A DNA stretch of 64,000 bases from Jiella mangrovi (GCF_017815135.1 NZ_JAGJCF010000004.1:62001-126000); one strand, 5' to 3'. Counted from the first letter of the stretch, positions 33,892 through 43,350 are shown. The notes: generated by a model not told the origin, from the letters alone. Program-made: numbers and translations.

Positions 33892-35703
33892 TCACGGATG
33901 CTCGGCGATCACTTCCAGAAAGGCGTCGCCATAGCGGTCCAGCTTGGCCTGTCCGACGCCGGGCACCTTGGCCATCTCGCCGCGTGAGGTGGGACGGCTC
34001 GCTGCGAGGGCGATCAGCGTCTTGTCATGGAAAATCACGTAAGGCGGGACATTCTGCTCGCGCGCCAGCTCCATGCGCGTCTGCCGCAGCGCCTGAAACA
34101 GATCGCGGTCCCCCTCGGCGATGGCGGACTGGGTCTGGGTTCTTCCGGCCTTCTCGCGCCTTGCGCGCGGGGGCGAGGGAACGCGAAGCATCAGCGTCGG
34201 CTTTTCGCGCAGGAACGTCCGGCCTAAGGGCGCGATCGACAGGCCGCCATGGCCGGCGAGGTCGACGGCGACAAGGCGCAACGCGATCAGTTGACGCAGG
34301 ATCGCCCGCCAGGCGCGCTTGTCATACTCGGTGCCGATGCCGAAGGTGGAAATCTGATCGTGGCCGAACTGCAAGATGCGCTCGTTCGTGGCGCCGATGA
34401 GCACGTCGATCGTGTAGGCCTGCCCGAAGCGTTCGCCTGTGCGGTAGATGCAGGACAGCGCCTTCTGCGCGGCGATCGTGCCGTCGAAGAGTTCCGGCGG
34501 CTCGGCGCAGGTGTCGCAATTGCCGCAGGGTTCGCAATGGTCGCCGAAATAGGACAGGAGCACCTGCCGGCGGCAGCCGGCGGTTTCGGCGAGGCCGAGC
34601 AGCGCATCCAACTTCTGCCGCTCGACGCGCTTGCGCTGTTCGGGCGCGTCGGACTCCTCGGTGAAGCGGGTGCGCAGCGCGATGTCCTCGGCGCCGTAGA
34701 GCATCAGCGTGTCGGAGGGCAGGCCGTCGCGCCCGGCGCGGCCGGTCTCCTGATAGTAGGCCTCGATGCTGCTCGGCAGGTCGACATGGGCGACGAAGCG
34801 CACGTCCGGCTTGTCGATCCCCATGCCGAAAGCGATGGTCGCGACCATGACCACGGCCTCGCCGTGCTGGAAGCGGAGCTGGTTTTCTTCGCGCGCCGCC
34901 TTGTCCATGCCGGCGTGATAGGCAAGCGCGTCATACCCCTCGACGCGAAGAAAGGCGGCGGTCTCCTCCGTCTTGCGCTTGGACAGGCAGTAGACGATGC
35001 CGCTTTCGCCTTCGTGGCGCTTGAGAAAGCCCTTCAGCTGGGCGCGGGGATTGTCCTTCTCCTCGATGGCATAGCGAATGTTGGGACGGTCGAAGCCGGC
35101 AATGAAAGCATCGGCTTCCGCGATGTCGAGATGGGACTGGATCTCGGCACGGGTCGGCGCGTCGGCCGTCGCCGTCAGCGCCATGCGCGGCGTGTCGGGA
35201 AACTGGCGGACGAGCGTGTCGAGCTGGCGGTAGGACGGGCGGAAATCATGCCCCCACTGAGAGAGGCAGTGGGCTTCGTCGATGGCGATCAGCGACAGCC
35301 GCGCGCGGCCGAGCTGTTCCAGCACCTCGTTGCGCAAGAGCGTCTCGGGCGCGACATAAAGGAGGTCGAGGCGGCCGGCATGTATGTCCCGCCACAAGGC
35401 GCGCCGCTCGTCGGCGGGCAGGTCCGAGTTGAGGGCCGCTGCCCTGACGCCGGCCTGCCGCAGGGCGGCCACCTGATCGGCCATCAGCGCTAGCAGGGGC
35501 GAAACCACCAGTCCCATGCCGGGCCTGACGATCGCCGGGATCTGGTAGCAGAGCGACTTTCCGCCACCCGTCGGCATCAGCACGAAGGCGTTGTTGCCGG
35601 CGATGACATGATCGACGATGCCTGCCTGCGGGCCGCGGAACGCGTCGTAGCCATAGACCGTCTTCAGGACGTCGAGGGCGGTGGTGGTCGTTTCGATCTG
35701 CAT
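33892..35703 (-). CDS. recQ: ATP-dependent DNA helicase RecQ
   Basis: RecQ unwinds recombination and replication intermediates 3' to 5'. The 603-residue protein shows LMPTGGGKSLCYQIPA (Walker A), IDEAHCLSQWGHDFRPSY (motif II plus RecQ loop), ATIAFGMGIDKPDVRFVAHVDLPSS and QETGRAGRDG (motifs V-VI), then the zinc cysteines C-RR-x(9)-GDHCEPCGNCDTC, winged helix and a C-terminal HRDC domain (about 520-600). Complete. It runs away from the MerR gene with a 63-base gap between the convergent stops. Confidence 0.97.
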   Translation of the reverse strand: MQIETTTTALDVLKTVYGYDAFRGPQAGIVDHVIAGNNAFVLMPTGGGKSLCYQIPAIVRPGMGLVVSPLLALMADQVAALRQAGVRAAALNSDLPADERRALWRDIHAGRLDLLYVAPETLLRNEVLEQLGRARLSLIAIDEAHCLSQWGHDFRPSYRQLDTLVRQFPDTPRMALTATADAPTRAEIQSHLDIAEADAFIAGFDRPNIRYAIEEKDNPRAQLKGFLKRHEGESGIVYCLSKRKTEETAAFLRVEGYDALAYHAGMDKAAREENQLRFQHGEAVVMVATIAFGMGIDKPDVRFVAHVDLPSSIEAYYQETGRAGRDGLPSDTLMLYGAEDIALRTRFTEESDAPEQRKRVERQKLDALLGLAETAGCRRQVLLSYFGDHCEPCGNCDTCAEPPELFDGTIAAQKALSCIYRTGERFGQAYTIDVLIGATNERILQFGHDQISTFGIGTEYDKRAWRAILRQLIALRLVAVDLAGHGGLSIAPLGRTFLREKPTLMLRVPSPPRARREKAGRTQTQSAIAEGDRDLFQALRQTRMELAREQNVPPYVIFHDKTLIALAASRPTSRGEMAKVPGVGQAKLDRYGDAFLEVIAEHP

Positions 35704-36000
35704 GAAAATTTTCGGAAGGGCCCCTCGTCGCAGCGTCGCCGCGGGAAATTCTTCGATCGCGCTCGCCGGCGGGCGACTTCAGACAGCGTGCCGGCAGCGC
35801 TGACATGACGCTCTTCTACAGAGAACGGGAGGGAGTCGAAAGCCGCACGAACGACCCGGCCCCGCCATGGTGACAGGGCTATCGCATATGGCAATGCGCA
35901 AACAACTGAGGGGCGGAAAACCAGAGCCATGGAAAGCTCTCGCGGGAAAAAGGATGCTTTTGTCGAGTACTTGATCGAGAAGGCGCACCATTCGACGCTT
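35704..36000. other. recQ upstream region
   Basis: About 300 bases between recQ start and the palindromic repeat pair. No gene supported; presumably the recQ promoter. Confidence 0.4.
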
Positions 36001-36098
36001 CGTCATTCTCGGGCTCCGTCCCGAGAATCCAGATCCTTTCGACAGAACAGAAGCTTAACTGGCCCACTGGATGCTCGGGACGGGGCCCGAGCATGACG
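36001..36098. repeat. inverted pair of 32-bp palindromic repeats, locus 1
   Basis: Copy A is 36001-36032 (CGTCATTCTCGGG ... CCCGAGAATCCAG) and copy B, inverted, is 36067-36098 (CTGGATGCTCGGG ... CCCGAGCATGACG); 34 bases lie between. Each is an internal stem (CTCGGG/CCCGAG), and the pair can also fold on itself. The same element occurs at 54209-54338. Matches in style the REP/RIME-like palindromes of Rhizobiales. Confidence 0.85.
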
Positions 36099-36202
36099 AG
36101 CGCGATGACAACGAATGCCTGATTTGTGAAAGCCGAGTCCTCGGTATGCGCCGTTAGACGAGACTCTCACGCACCATGGCATCCAGCAGGGCGCAGGGCG
36201 CT

Positions 36203-37768
36203 CTAACGGAACGCCCTCGACGGCGACCCGTCATGGGCGGCGATGGTCTGGCCGTCCTCGATCTCGAGCAGCTTGACGTCGTAGCCCCAGAGATTGGCGA
36301 GGTGATGCAGCACCTTGGCGGCGTCCCGGCTTTCCAGGGTGATGCCGTCGACGACGTTGTGGTGGAGGATCAGCTTGCGGTCGCCGGCAAGGTCCACGTC
36401 GGCGACCTGGATGTCGGGATCCTGCCGGCCGACGTCGAACTGCCGCGACAGGGACTGGCGCACCGCCTTGTAGCCCCGCTCGTCGTGGATCGCGGCGACG
36501 ACGATGTCGTCGTCTTCCGAATCGTCGATCAGCCGGAACAGCTTCTGCTTGCGGATCACGTTGGGGCTGAGGAACTGCAGGATGAAGCTCTCGTCGCGAT
36601 AATTCGCCCAGGCGTCGCGCAAGACGCCATAGGCATCGCCGCAGCCTGCGAAATCGGGAAAGAACGAGCGGTCCTCGGCCGTCGGATTGGTCGCGATCCG
36701 CTCGATGTCCTCCATCATCGCAAAGCCCAGCGCATAGGGGTTGATGCCCGAATAGCGCGGGTCGTCATATTCCGGCTGGAAGACGACGCTGGTGTGCGAG
36801 TGCAGGAACTCCATGAACGAGCCGTCGGTGATCTTGCCCTGTTCGTGCAGCCGGGTCATCAGCCGATAGTGGCTGAAGGTGGCGCAGCCCTCGTTCATCA
36901 CCTTGGTCTGGCGCTGGGGATAGAAATACTGGGCGATCTGGCGAACGATGCGGATCAGCTCGCGCTGCCAGCCGGCGAGGCGCGGGGCGTTCTTTTCGAG
37001 GAAATAAAGGATGTTCTCTTCGGGCAGGCCGAGGAGCTGGCGTCGGCGCTCGGCGTCCATGTCGCGCTTCGGACCGGTGGCCGTCTTCGGCAGGGTGCGC
37101 CAGAGGTCGGAGAAATGCTCCTCGGCGAAGGCCTGCCGCTCCTCCAGCCGCCGCTGCTCGGATTTCAGGTCGAGCGAATGCTTGCCGGGGTAGCGGTGGA
37201 TGCCGTGGCTCATCAAGGCATGGGCGGAATCGAGGATCTGCTCGACCGTCTCCTGGCCGTAGCGATCCTCGCAGGAGGCGACGTATTTCTTGGCGAAGTC
37301 GAGATAGTCGAGAATGCTCGTCGCGTCGGTCCACTGCTGGAAGCAGTAGTTGTTCTTGAAGAAGTGGTTGTGTCCGAAGGCGGCGTGGGCGAGCACCAGC
37401 GTCTGCATCGTCGCGGAGTTTTCCTCCATGACATAGACGATGCAGGGGGAGGAATTGATGACGATCTCGTAGGCGAGGCCCTGCCAGCCCTTGCGATAAA
37501 GGGTCTCGTTCCTGACGAAATGCTTGCCGAAGGACCAGTGCTTGTAGAACAGCGGCATGCCGGTCGAGGCATAGGCGTCGAGCATCTGCTCGGAAGTGAT
37601 CACCTCGATCTGGTTGGGATAGATGTCGAGGCCGAGTTCCTTCTCGGCGATCTCGCCGATCGCGTCATAGACGCGCTGGAGCAGCGGAAAATCCCAGTCG
37701 CGGCCGGTGAAGAGCGGTGTGCCGCCTGGGCGAGGGGCGTTTGTGGTCGTCTCGGCGATGAGTGCCAT
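36203..37768 (-). CDS. spoVR: SpoVR family protein (YcgB)
   Basis: A 521-residue cytosolic protein of the SpoVR family, found with PrkA in stress or stationary-phase operons. Motifs: DWDFPLLQRVYDAIGEIAEKELGLDIYPNQIEVI, HWSFGKHF, LAYEIVINSSPCIVYVMEEN, LVLAHAAFGHNHFFKNNY, MNEGCATFSHYRLM and the C-terminal HNVVDGITL. The exact activity is unknown; recent work in enterobacteria suggests a role with YeaG/YeaH in nutrient-stress adaptation. The start ATG (37766-37768) overlaps the stop of yeaH. Confidence 0.96.
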   Translation of the reverse strand: MALIAETTTNAPRPGGTPLFTGRDWDFPLLQRVYDAIGEIAEKELGLDIYPNQIEVITSEQMLDAYASTGMPLFYKHWSFGKHFVRNETLYRKGWQGLAYEIVINSSPCIVYVMEENSATMQTLVLAHAAFGHNHFFKNNYCFQQWTDATSILDYLDFAKKYVASCEDRYGQETVEQILDSAHALMSHGIHRYPGKHSLDLKSEQRRLEERQAFAEEHFSDLWRTLPKTATGPKRDMDAERRRQLLGLPEENILYFLEKNAPRLAGWQRELIRIVRQIAQYFYPQRQTKVMNEGCATFSHYRLMTRLHEQGKITDGSFMEFLHSHTSVVFQPEYDDPRYSGINPYALGFAMMEDIERIATNPTAEDRSFFPDFAGCGDAYGVLRDAWANYRDESFILQFLSPNVIRKQKLFRLIDDSEDDDIVVAAIHDERGYKAVRQSLSRQFDVGRQDPDIQVADVDLAGDRKLILHHNVVDGITLESRDAAKVLHHLANLWGYDVKLLEIEDGQTIAAHDGSPSRAFR

Positions 37769-39072
37769 CAGCTCGTCTCCGCGGTTTCGTCGCGGCGCTC
37801 GAAGAGTTCCCGGAACACCGGATAGATGTCGCGCCGGTCGTTCACCTTGCGCATCGCCATCGGCAGGTTCGGCCGGATCAGCTCCTGATAGGCCCGCCAC
37901 AGCGTGGTTTCCTGCCGGGCGAATACGCCGTCCTCGCGGTCGAATTCCCCGCGCCCGACCTGGAGATAGGCATAATATTGCGCCATCGGCAGGATGGTCT
38001 CGCGCAGGAGGGCGACCGAACGGGCATTGTCCGACGAGAGATTGTCGCCGTCCGAGGCCTGCGCGGCATAGATGTTCCACTCATCGGCCGGAAACCGGAG
38101 CTTGGCGATCTTCGCCATCTCGATCAGCGCCGAGGAGATCACCGTGCCGCCGGATTCGCGCGAATGGAAGAAGGTCTCCTCGTCGACCTCCTTGGCCTCG
38201 TGGGTATGGCGGATGAAGACGATCTCGACCTGCTTGTAGCGCCGCGTCAGGAACAGATAGAGCAGTGAGAAGAACCGCTTGGCGAGGTCCTTCATCTGCT
38301 CGTCCATCGACGCCGAAACGTCCATCAGGCAGAACATCGCGGCCCTTGCGATCGGCTCCGGCGTCACCTCGATGCGGCGGTAGCGAAGATCCACCGGATC
38401 GATGAAGGGGATGACCTTGGCGCGGCGCTCCTGGCGCTCGATCTCGGCCTTGAGCGCGGCGATCCGTTCGGATTCACCGAACTTGGCCTCGAGGTCGAGA
38501 AGCTCGCGGCGCATCTCCTCCAGCTCGACCGGGTTCGGCCGCCTCAGCGCGATCCGCCGCGACAGGCTGCGCCGCATCGTCCGCCCGACCGAGAGCGAGG
38601 CCGGCGATCCGGAGGTCTTGAAGCCCGCCGGATGACGCTTCTCGGCGGAGTCGCCCATCACCTGGCGCTTGGCGAGATTGGGCAGTTCGAGGTCTTCCAG
38701 GAACAGGTCGAGAAATTCGTCGCGTGACAGGACGAAGCGGAAATTGTCTTCGCCCTCGCCGTCGGCGCTGCCTTCGGAGCCCGAGCCGGCGCCCTGCTTC
38801 GGCCGCTCGATGCGGTCGCCGGAGACGAACTTCTTGTTGCCGGGCAGCACATAGTCGCGCATGCCGCCGTCGCGCCCGGCGTGAAAGCTCGGCTCATGGA
38901 CGTCGTCGGCCGGGATGGTGACGGCGCCGCCGCCGTCGATCTCCCGGATCTTGCGGGAGCCGGAGGCCTCGCGCACCGCCTGCTTCACGAGCGCCCGGGC
39001 GCGCCGCATGAAGCGTTGGCGGTTGGCGAGGCTCTTGCCTCCCGGGTCAGGACGACGGTCGATGATGTGCAT
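37768..39072 (-). CDS. yeaH: YeaH-type protein (DUF444, VWA-like)
   Basis: A 434-residue DUF444 protein. N-terminus MHIIDRRPDPGGKSLANRQRF; middle is an acidic Gly/Ser loop (GSGSEGSADGEGED, about 95-108); the C-terminal 200 residues are VWA-like with a MIDAS start DVSASMDEQMKDLAK and S-x-G-GT-V-ISSAL. The partner kinase PrkA lies upstream, SpoVR downstream. YeaH is needed for the YeaG stress response in E. coli. Gap to prkA is 30 bases; stop overlaps spoVR start. Confidence 0.96.
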   Translation of the reverse strand: MHIIDRRPDPGGKSLANRQRFMRRARALVKQAVREASGSRKIREIDGGGAVTIPADDVHEPSFHAGRDGGMRDYVLPGNKKFVSGDRIERPKQGAGSGSEGSADGEGEDNFRFVLSRDEFLDLFLEDLELPNLAKRQVMGDSAEKRHPAGFKTSGSPASLSVGRTMRRSLSRRIALRRPNPVELEEMRRELLDLEAKFGESERIAALKAEIERQERRAKVIPFIDPVDLRYRRIEVTPEPIARAAMFCLMDVSASMDEQMKDLAKRFFSLLYLFLTRRYKQVEIVFIRHTHEAKEVDEETFFHSRESGGTVISSALIEMAKIAKLRFPADEWNIYAAQASDGDNLSSDNARSVALLRETILPMAQYYAYLQVGRGEFDREDGVFARQETTLWRAYQELIRPNLPMAMRKVNDRRDIYPVFRELFERRDETAETS

Positions 39073-39102
39073 AAGCTGATCCCGTGGAAAGCGTCAGAAC
39101 GC

Positions 39103-41040
39103 TCAGCTTGCCTGCCTGACACGCATATACCATTCGACGAGACGCCGCACCTGCCTTGGCGTAAAGCCGCGTTCGACCATGCGCTCGACGAACTCGTTGT
39201 GCTTCTTCTCGGTCTCCGAATCCTTCTTCGATCCGAAGGAGATCACCGGCAGGAGATCCTCGACCTGGCTGAACATCCGCTTCTCGACGACGTCGCGGAT
39301 CTTCTCGTAGCTCGTCCAGGAGGGGTTGTGGCCCTTGTTGGCCGCCCGCGAGCGCAGCGAGAACTTGACCACCTCGTTGCGGAAATCCTTCGGATTGGCG
39401 ATGCCCGCCGGCTTCTCGATCTTGGTCAGCTCCTGGTTCAGGAGGTCGCGGTCGAGCAGCTGGCCCGTGTCGGGATCCTTGTAGTCCTGATCCTCGATCC
39501 AGGCGTCGGCATAGGAGACGTAGCGGTCGAAGAGGTTCTGGCCGTAGTCGTGATAGCTTTCGAGATAGGCCTTCTGGATCTCGTTGCCGATGAATTCGGC
39601 ATAGCGCGGCGCGAGTTCGGCCTTGATGAATTCCAGATAGTCGCTCTCGACATCCTCGGGGAACTGCTCGCGGCGCACCGCCTGTTCGAGGACATACATC
39701 AGGTGAACGGGGTCGGCCGCGACTTCCTCGGTGTCGTGGTTGAAGGTCGCCGACAGCGCCTTGAAGGCAAAGCGCGTCGAGATGCCGTTCATGCCCTCGT
39801 CGACGCCGGCGGCATCGCGATATTCCTGCAGGGTGCGGGCCTTGGGATCGACCTCGCGCAGGCTCTCGCCATTATAGACCCGCATCTTGGCGTAGAGCGA
39901 GGAGTTCTCGTGCGGCTTCAGCCGCGAAAGGACGGCAAAGCGCGCCAGCATTTCCAGCGTGTCGGGCGCGCAGGGCGCCTCGGCGAGTTCGGAGCCCGCA
40001 ACGAGCTTTTCGTAGATCCGCGTCTCCTCGTCGACGCGCAGGCAATAGGGCACCTTGATCACATAGATGCGATCGATGAAGGCCTCGTTGTTCTTGTTGT
40101 TCTTGAAGCTCTTCCACTCCGATTCGTTGGAGTGGGCCATGATCATGCCGGTGAAGGGGATCGCGCCGATATTCTCCGAGCCGACATAGGAGCCTTCCTG
40201 CGTCGCCGTCAAAAGCGGATGCAGCATCTTGATCGGCGCCTTGAACATCTCGACGAATTCGAGAACGCCCTGGTTCGCCCGGTTGAGGCCGCCGGAATAG
40301 GAATAGGCGTCCGGGTCGTTCTGGGCGAAGGTTTCGAGCCTGCGGATATCGACCTTGCCGACCAGCGACGAGATGTCCTGGTTGTTGTCGTCGCCGGGCT
40401 CGGTCTTGGCGACGCCGATCTGCTTGAGCCGCGAGGGCATCAGCTTGGCGACCTTGAACTTGGAGATGTCGCCGCCGAATTCGTCGAGCCGCTTCACGCA
40501 CCACGGGCTCATCAGGCCGGACAGGCGGCGGCGGGGAATGCCGTATTCGGCCTCCAGCATCTCGCCCATGGTGGCCGGATCGAAGAGAACGAGCGGGCTC
40601 TCGAAGACCGGCGAGAGTTCGTCGCCAGCCTTCAACACGTAGACCGGCTGGTTCTCGATCAGATATTTGATCCGCTCGGCCAGCGACGACTTTCCGCCGC
40701 CGACGGGGCCGAGGAGATAGAGGATCTGCTTGCGTTCCTCGAGGCCCTGGGCGGCCTGGCGCAGGAAGGCGACGATCCGTTCGACCGTCTCCTCCATGCC
40801 GTAAAAGTCCGGAAAGGCCTTGTAGGTCCGGATCGTGCGGTTCTGGAATATCCTTCCTAGCCGCGAGTCCGTGGACGTATCCAGCATTTCCGGCTCGCCG
40901 ATCGCGGCGAGAAGCCGTTCGTGCGGCCCTGCATAAAGGATCGGATCGTCCTTGCAGCTCTCGAGAAACTGCGACAGCGACATCAGCGTCTCGCGCCGCT
41001 GTTCGTATGTCCTGGCGTACTGGTCGAACAATGCACTCAT
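39103..41040 (-). CDS. prkA: PrkA-type serine protein kinase (YeaG)
   Basis: A 645-residue AAA-like protein kinase. It has the P-loop LLGPVGGGKSSLAERIK (about 110-125), the PrkA AAA core and a C-terminal kinase-like part. N-terminus is MSALFDQYARTYEQRRETLMSLSQFLESCKDDP. First gene of the prkA-yeaH-spoVR operon, a unit tied to nitrogen starvation, sporulation and stress in other bacteria. The ATG is preceded by GGAGG about 6 bases away. Substrates are unknown here. I could not find a clear stress-sigma (EcfG) promoter upstream. Confidence 0.97.
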   Translation of the reverse strand: MSALFDQYARTYEQRRETLMSLSQFLESCKDDPILYAGPHERLLAAIGEPEMLDTSTDSRLGRIFQNRTIRTYKAFPDFYGMEETVERIVAFLRQAAQGLEERKQILYLLGPVGGGKSSLAERIKYLIENQPVYVLKAGDELSPVFESPLVLFDPATMGEMLEAEYGIPRRRLSGLMSPWCVKRLDEFGGDISKFKVAKLMPSRLKQIGVAKTEPGDDNNQDISSLVGKVDIRRLETFAQNDPDAYSYSGGLNRANQGVLEFVEMFKAPIKMLHPLLTATQEGSYVGSENIGAIPFTGMIMAHSNESEWKSFKNNKNNEAFIDRIYVIKVPYCLRVDEETRIYEKLVAGSELAEAPCAPDTLEMLARFAVLSRLKPHENSSLYAKMRVYNGESLREVDPKARTLQEYRDAAGVDEGMNGISTRFAFKALSATFNHDTEEVAADPVHLMYVLEQAVRREQFPEDVESDYLEFIKAELAPRYAEFIGNEIQKAYLESYHDYGQNLFDRYVSYADAWIEDQDYKDPDTGQLLDRDLLNQELTKIEKPAGIANPKDFRNEVVKFSLRSRAANKGHNPSWTSYEKIRDVVEKRMFSQVEDLLPVISFGSKKDSETEKKHNEFVERMVERGFTPRQVRRLVEWYMRVRQAS

Positions 41041-41522
41041 TACCCACCTCCATTCGCCATGGCACGCTTCGGATTTTGTCCGCGGGGCGCGCCGGTCTGT
41101 CCCGTCAACTCACCATGCTACACTGCAAACCGTTGAAAACAATCATGAAATAATTTTGATGAAGGGCTTAACCCCCTTGCATTGGGCTGCCGAATCACCG
41201 ACTATGCGCGCGCCGCACAAAAGTCTCCTCCGGGTCGCGGTCGCCATACCGCAGTGCAAAACAGTTTCACCCCGCCGGTCCCGAATCAAGTGGGCCCGGG
41301 CCCGAAAGCCTGCAAGACGCCCCAATAACTTCCGCTTCCGTCATGGGCCTCGTCGCTCGGGTGCTCGCGCTCCGGCTGAGGTCGGGGCTGTGTCTCTCGT
41401 TCAGGTTTGACCGACAAAACGGCGCGGATGCGGCGATATCGCTTCCTCGAAGGGCCGAAGTGCCGGGTCATTTCTCCATTTGCGGTGGCGACTGGCGCCT
41501 GTTTTGCCGCGATCTTGCGGTC
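41041..41522. other. intergenic region upstream of prkA
   Basis: The prkA promoter should be here on the minus strand; a weak TTGTTT-N16-TAGCAT is present near 41120-41150. A 12-bp palindrome of alternating G3/C3 (GGGCCCGGGCCC, 41292-41303) stands out. No gene is supported. Confidence 0.4.
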
Positions 41523-42248
41523 TCATGAGCTGCGAGCTGCGCCGATCATCTCGTCGACGAATGCCGGGACCAGCGCCGAGGCGAGACCATGCCGCGCCTC
41601 GTCGAACAAAAAGCTTCCCTCGGAAGGCTCCAGATTGAGTTCGAGGGTCGAAATGCCGGCCGAACGAGCCTCGGCGACGAAGCCGGCCGCCGGATAGACC
41701 GCGCCGGAGGTGCCGATCGAGACGAAGAGATCCGCCGAGATCAGGCGTTCGGTGATCTCGTCCATATGATAGGGCATCTCTCCGAACCATACGACATCCG
41801 GACGCATGCCACCCACCTTGCCGCAGGCGCCGCAGGCAAGGGTGGTCGAGAGGTCGCCCGGTGCGTCTGCCCTCGCGCCGCAACGGGCGCAGAGCGATCG
41901 GACGAGCTCGCCATGCATGTGGATGACGGTTTTCGAGCCGGCCCGTTCGTGCAGATCGTCTATGTTCTGGGTGACGAGGGTCAGCTGGCCGGGAAATTCG
42001 GCTTCCAGCCGTGCAAGCGCGCGATGCGCCGGGTTCGGGTCCACCGCCGCAAGGCCGGCGCGGCGTGCATTGTAGAAGGCGTGGACCTTTTGCGGATCGC
42101 GGGCGAAGCCTTCCGGCGTCGCGACGTCCTCCAGCCGGACCTTCGACCAGATGCCGCCCACGTCGCGAAACGTCTCGACGCCCGATTCGGCGGATATGCC
42201 GGCGCCTGTCAGGACGAAGATCGCGCCAATGTCGCCGGCCCGCTTCAT
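41523..42248 (-). CDS. cobB: NAD-dependent protein deacylase (sirtuin)
   Basis: CobB removes acetyl or succinyl groups from lysines using NAD and releases nicotinamide. The 241-residue protein starts MKRAGDIGAIFVLTGAGISAESGVETFRD and has TQNIDDLHERAG, the catalytic His in VIHMHGEL, four zinc-ligand cysteines (LCARCG, LACGACG), RPDVVWFGEMP and GTSGAVYPAAGF. Ala and Met in the class III pattern (Y-x-R) are compatible with deacylase activity. The ATG (42246-42248) overlaps the stop of pncA by four bases, so the two are coupled. Confidence 0.95.
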   Translation of the reverse strand: MKRAGDIGAIFVLTGAGISAESGVETFRDVGGIWSKVRLEDVATPEGFARDPQKVHAFYNARRAGLAAVDPNPAHRALARLEAEFPGQLTLVTQNIDDLHERAGSKTVIHMHGELVRSLCARCGARADAPGDLSTTLACGACGKVGGMRPDVVWFGEMPYHMDEITERLISADLFVSIGTSGAVYPAAGFVAEARSAGISTLELNLEPSEGSFLFDEARHGLASALVPAFVDEMIGAARSS

Positions 42249-42883
42249 GCCGGAAGAATGTCGGCCGAGTTCACCCGTCGAACACCGAGATCGGACATGT
42301 CGCGCCATGCCTTCGCGAGCGATCCGTCGAGATCGATCGCCCGGCAGGCGTCCTCCACGACGGCGACCTCAAATCCCGCCTTGCGGCCATCCATCGCGGT
42401 CCAGCCGACACAGAAGTCCGTGGCAAGGCCGCAGACGAAAAGCCGTTTCACGCCGCGTTCCTCAACATAGCCGGCAAGGCCCGTTTTCGTCTCGTGGTCG
42501 GCTTCGACAAAGGCCGAATAGCTGTCGACATCGGGATGAAAGCCCTTGCGAACGACCATCTGGGCGGTCGGCACGACGAGCTCGCGGTGGAAGGCGGCGC
42601 CGGCCGAGCCCATGACGCAATGATCGGGCCAGAGCACCTGGGTGCCATAGGCGAGCTCGGTGGTTTCGAAGGGCTGGCGACCATGGCTGGACGCAAAGGA
42701 GATGTGCCCCGGCGTGTGCCAGTCCTGGGAGAGGACGATGACGGGGAAGCCTCCGGCCAGACGATTGATGACGGGAACGACTGCGTCACCATCGGGCACG
42801 GCAAGCGCGCCTCCGCCGCAAAAGTCGTTCTGGACATCGACGATAATGAGGGCGTCGCCGGCGCCGATCGCAGTCTTGCTCAT
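42245..42883 (-). CDS. pncA: nicotinamidase
   Basis: PncA hydrolyses nicotinamide to nicotinate for NAD salvage. The 212-residue isochorismatase-fold enzyme has catalytic Asp in IIVDVQNDFCGGGAL, metal ligands in VLSQDWHTPGHISFA, and the nucleophilic cysteine in FVCGLATDFCVGWTAMDG. It is the first gene of a two-gene unit with cobB: the sirtuin generates nicotinamide and PncA recycles it. Coupling by the four-base overlap fits that. Confidence 0.95.
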   Translation of the reverse strand: MSKTAIGAGDALIIVDVQNDFCGGGALAVPDGDAVVPVINRLAGGFPVIVLSQDWHTPGHISFASSHGRQPFETTELAYGTQVLWPDHCVMGSAGAAFHRELVVPTAQMVVRKGFHPDVDSYSAFVEADHETKTGLAGYVEERGVKRLFVCGLATDFCVGWTAMDGRKAGFEVAVVEDACRAIDLDGSLAKAWRDMSDLGVRRVNSADILPA

Positions 42884-42934
42884 GCGCTCAGCATGGCACT
42901 AAAGCCGGCGCGATAAAAGCGGCGCGACATAGGA

Positions 42935-42968
42935 AAAGGCCGGCGTAGCATTCGCCGCGCCGGCCTTT
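42935..42968 (-). terminator. intrinsic terminator of the exported protein gene
   Basis: AAAGGCCGGCG (42935-42945) with CGCCGGCCTTT (42958-42968), 11-bp stem; on the minus strand it is followed by TTTTCC. Reads from the gene at 43003-43350 and lies just before pncA. A T-rich side is present in both directions. Confidence 0.8.
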
Positions 42969-43002
42969 CGTCCGTCAGTCTCGCGCGTCGCCTGCCAGGC
43001 GA

Positions 43003-43350
43003 TCAGTCCGTCAGGGAAGCACGCAGATCGCGGCCGTCTTCGAAGACCATGTGATCGCCGTCGCGGCGGAAGGTCAGTTCCCTGGTCTCGCCGCCTTCGA
43101 GCGCGGGAACCGCAATCGTCACGGACTGGCCGTCGGACAGGGTCGAGACGAAGCGGACGGGCGTTGCTGTCTCGCCGCCGGCGATGGTGGCGACGACCTT
43201 GAGGCCGTCTTTCTCGACGGTGTAGTAGGCCGCGCCGCTGACGGGGCCAAGATCGATGGAGTGACCCCTGTCGGGCTTCAGGTCGCCAGCGCCTGCGGAC
43301 GCTGCGGAAGCGAAGAATACCGCCGCTGCAGTGATGATATGGGTCTTCAT
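43003..43350 (-). CDS. small exported protein of unknown function
   Basis: A 115-residue protein with a signal peptide (MKTHIITAAAVFFASAASAGA, cleavage about residue 21). The mature part starts GDLKPDRGHSIDLGPVSGAAYYTVEKDGLKVVATIAGG and reads as an all-beta domain. I do not recognise a named family; similar short periplasmic proteins occur in rhizobia. Own terminator follows. No partner gene nearby on its strand. Confidence 0.75.
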   Translation of the reverse strand: MKTHIITAAAVFFASAASAGAGDLKPDRGHSIDLGPVSGAAYYTVEKDGLKVVATIAGGETATPVRFVSTLSDGQSVTIAVPALEGGETRELTFRRDGDHMVFEDGRDLRASLTD

